Shown here: positions 63,431 to 64,000 of the stretch, one piece after another | Layout of the letters: each line of letters begins with the position of its first letter | Position numbering within the stretch: the stretch's first letter is position 1 | Source: Atrina japonica | Taxonomy: Eukaryota; Mollusca; Bivalvia; Pterioida; Pinnidae | Direction of reading: 5' to 3' | DNA length: 64,000 bases | Assembly: GCA_030159075.1 (NCBI GenBank) | Contig: BROG01000081.1 | Location: 590,001-654,000 of the forward strand | The notes under the pieces: generated by a model | What the model was told of the DNA's origin: nothing | The model's database searches: none | The model's input: only the letters and a program-made list of their open reading frames with translations | Position numbers and translations under genes: made by a program

Positions 63431-64000
63431 AACTTCCTTTAAACCAATCTGAACTATCAATAAATATATGCCCGGATCTGCATTAACCCTCTAGGATGGA
63501 GAGAATCGGAAACGAAGCGGACTTAAATTATTCGAGTTTGTCCAATTGTTGGTCTGGGCACAAAGCAGATCCCGTGTTAATGCTTGAAAAGTTAACTTCG
63601 TCGCGTACGGTATATACGGAATACCGTGATTCTTCTTCAGCAGGCTAAGCCCAATTAACCTAAGAGGAGTTTAACCTCAGTTGTATCGGGTTATATTCGT
63701 ATATTTTGGAATGCCAAATGCTTTTAACATTTTCTTAATACAATATAGCTTTTGATTGGGTAATTGGATCGGGCATCCTAAACTTTGGCGTAGCGTTTCT
63801 AAATTTCGCTTCACTTTCGTTTTGGGAATTGAATAAAATACCTCGAAAAAAAATTACAGAACATTCTCTGTTTTATTCTAAGCGTTATCGGCATAGACCA
63901 GAGACAACATATTAGTCTTTACTCATACAGGACAAGTGTAATAATTGGCACAGAAGTCAGTCTTTTCCGGAACCATCATCACAAGATCTGCCTTTTATGT
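63431..64000. other. Gene-free window end
   Basis: No supported feature, though it could contain the 5' part of the Penelope-like copy ending at 63430. Confidence 0.4.

Overview
The window is AT-rich metazoan DNA, most likely from a mollusc and probably a bivalve. This is judged from intron-containing caveolin-family genes with GT-AG introns, abundant microsatellites, tRNA-derived SINEs ending in a GGGACGTTAAACAA-type tail, Penelope-like reverse-transcriptase fragments, and a satellite-cored element resembling the bivalve 'pearl' type. The species cannot be named from the sequence alone. No bacterial-style operon, CRISPR array or rRNA gene was seen. The only convincing protein-coding genes are five caveolin-like genes. 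All five have the same two-exon structure: a short first exon of 20-26 codons, one phase-0 intron, then a 110-112-codon second exon carrying the whole conserved domain. They encode proteins of about 132-137 residues. Layout: gene 1 (3596-4477, minus) and gene 2 (5762-7843, minus) lie head to tail; gene 3 (13127-15028, plus) is inverted; gene 4 (37021-37747, minus) and gene 5 (46942-49021, minus) follow. Genes 1-4 are close paralogues that are very rich in cysteine, including a C-x2-C-x3-CC pattern inside the caveolin scaffolding region (C-x4-CC in gene 3). Gene 5 is the most divergent. This is a local caveolin expansion in which the first exons, too short for simple ORF detection, complete each gene. 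The rest is repeats and decayed mobile DNA. Between 15 and 37 kb lie a 682-bp element with perfect 18-bp terminal inverted repeats around a 106-bp tandem array, a dead Penelope-like element, a clean TTAA-flanked MITE, a 5-kb 'ACCATA...CTAGTCTAAGA' satellite interrupted by a 2.9-kb element with 464-bp direct repeats at its ends, and a roughly 30-copy 33-bp satellite. Between 39 and 46 kb there are fold-backs, a dispersed 'U1-M-U1' repeat family and another dead Penelope-like copy. From 49 to 64 kb there are a full-looking SINE, a 22-bp satellite, a 1.47-kb long-TIR element with a second MITE nested in it, a Tc1/mariner transposase pseudogene, and the N-terminal half of another Penelope-like RT. 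Functionally, the caveolins would act together as membrane-inserted oligomeric coat proteins. No other host gene could be supported. All coordinates, alignments and counts were made by eye.
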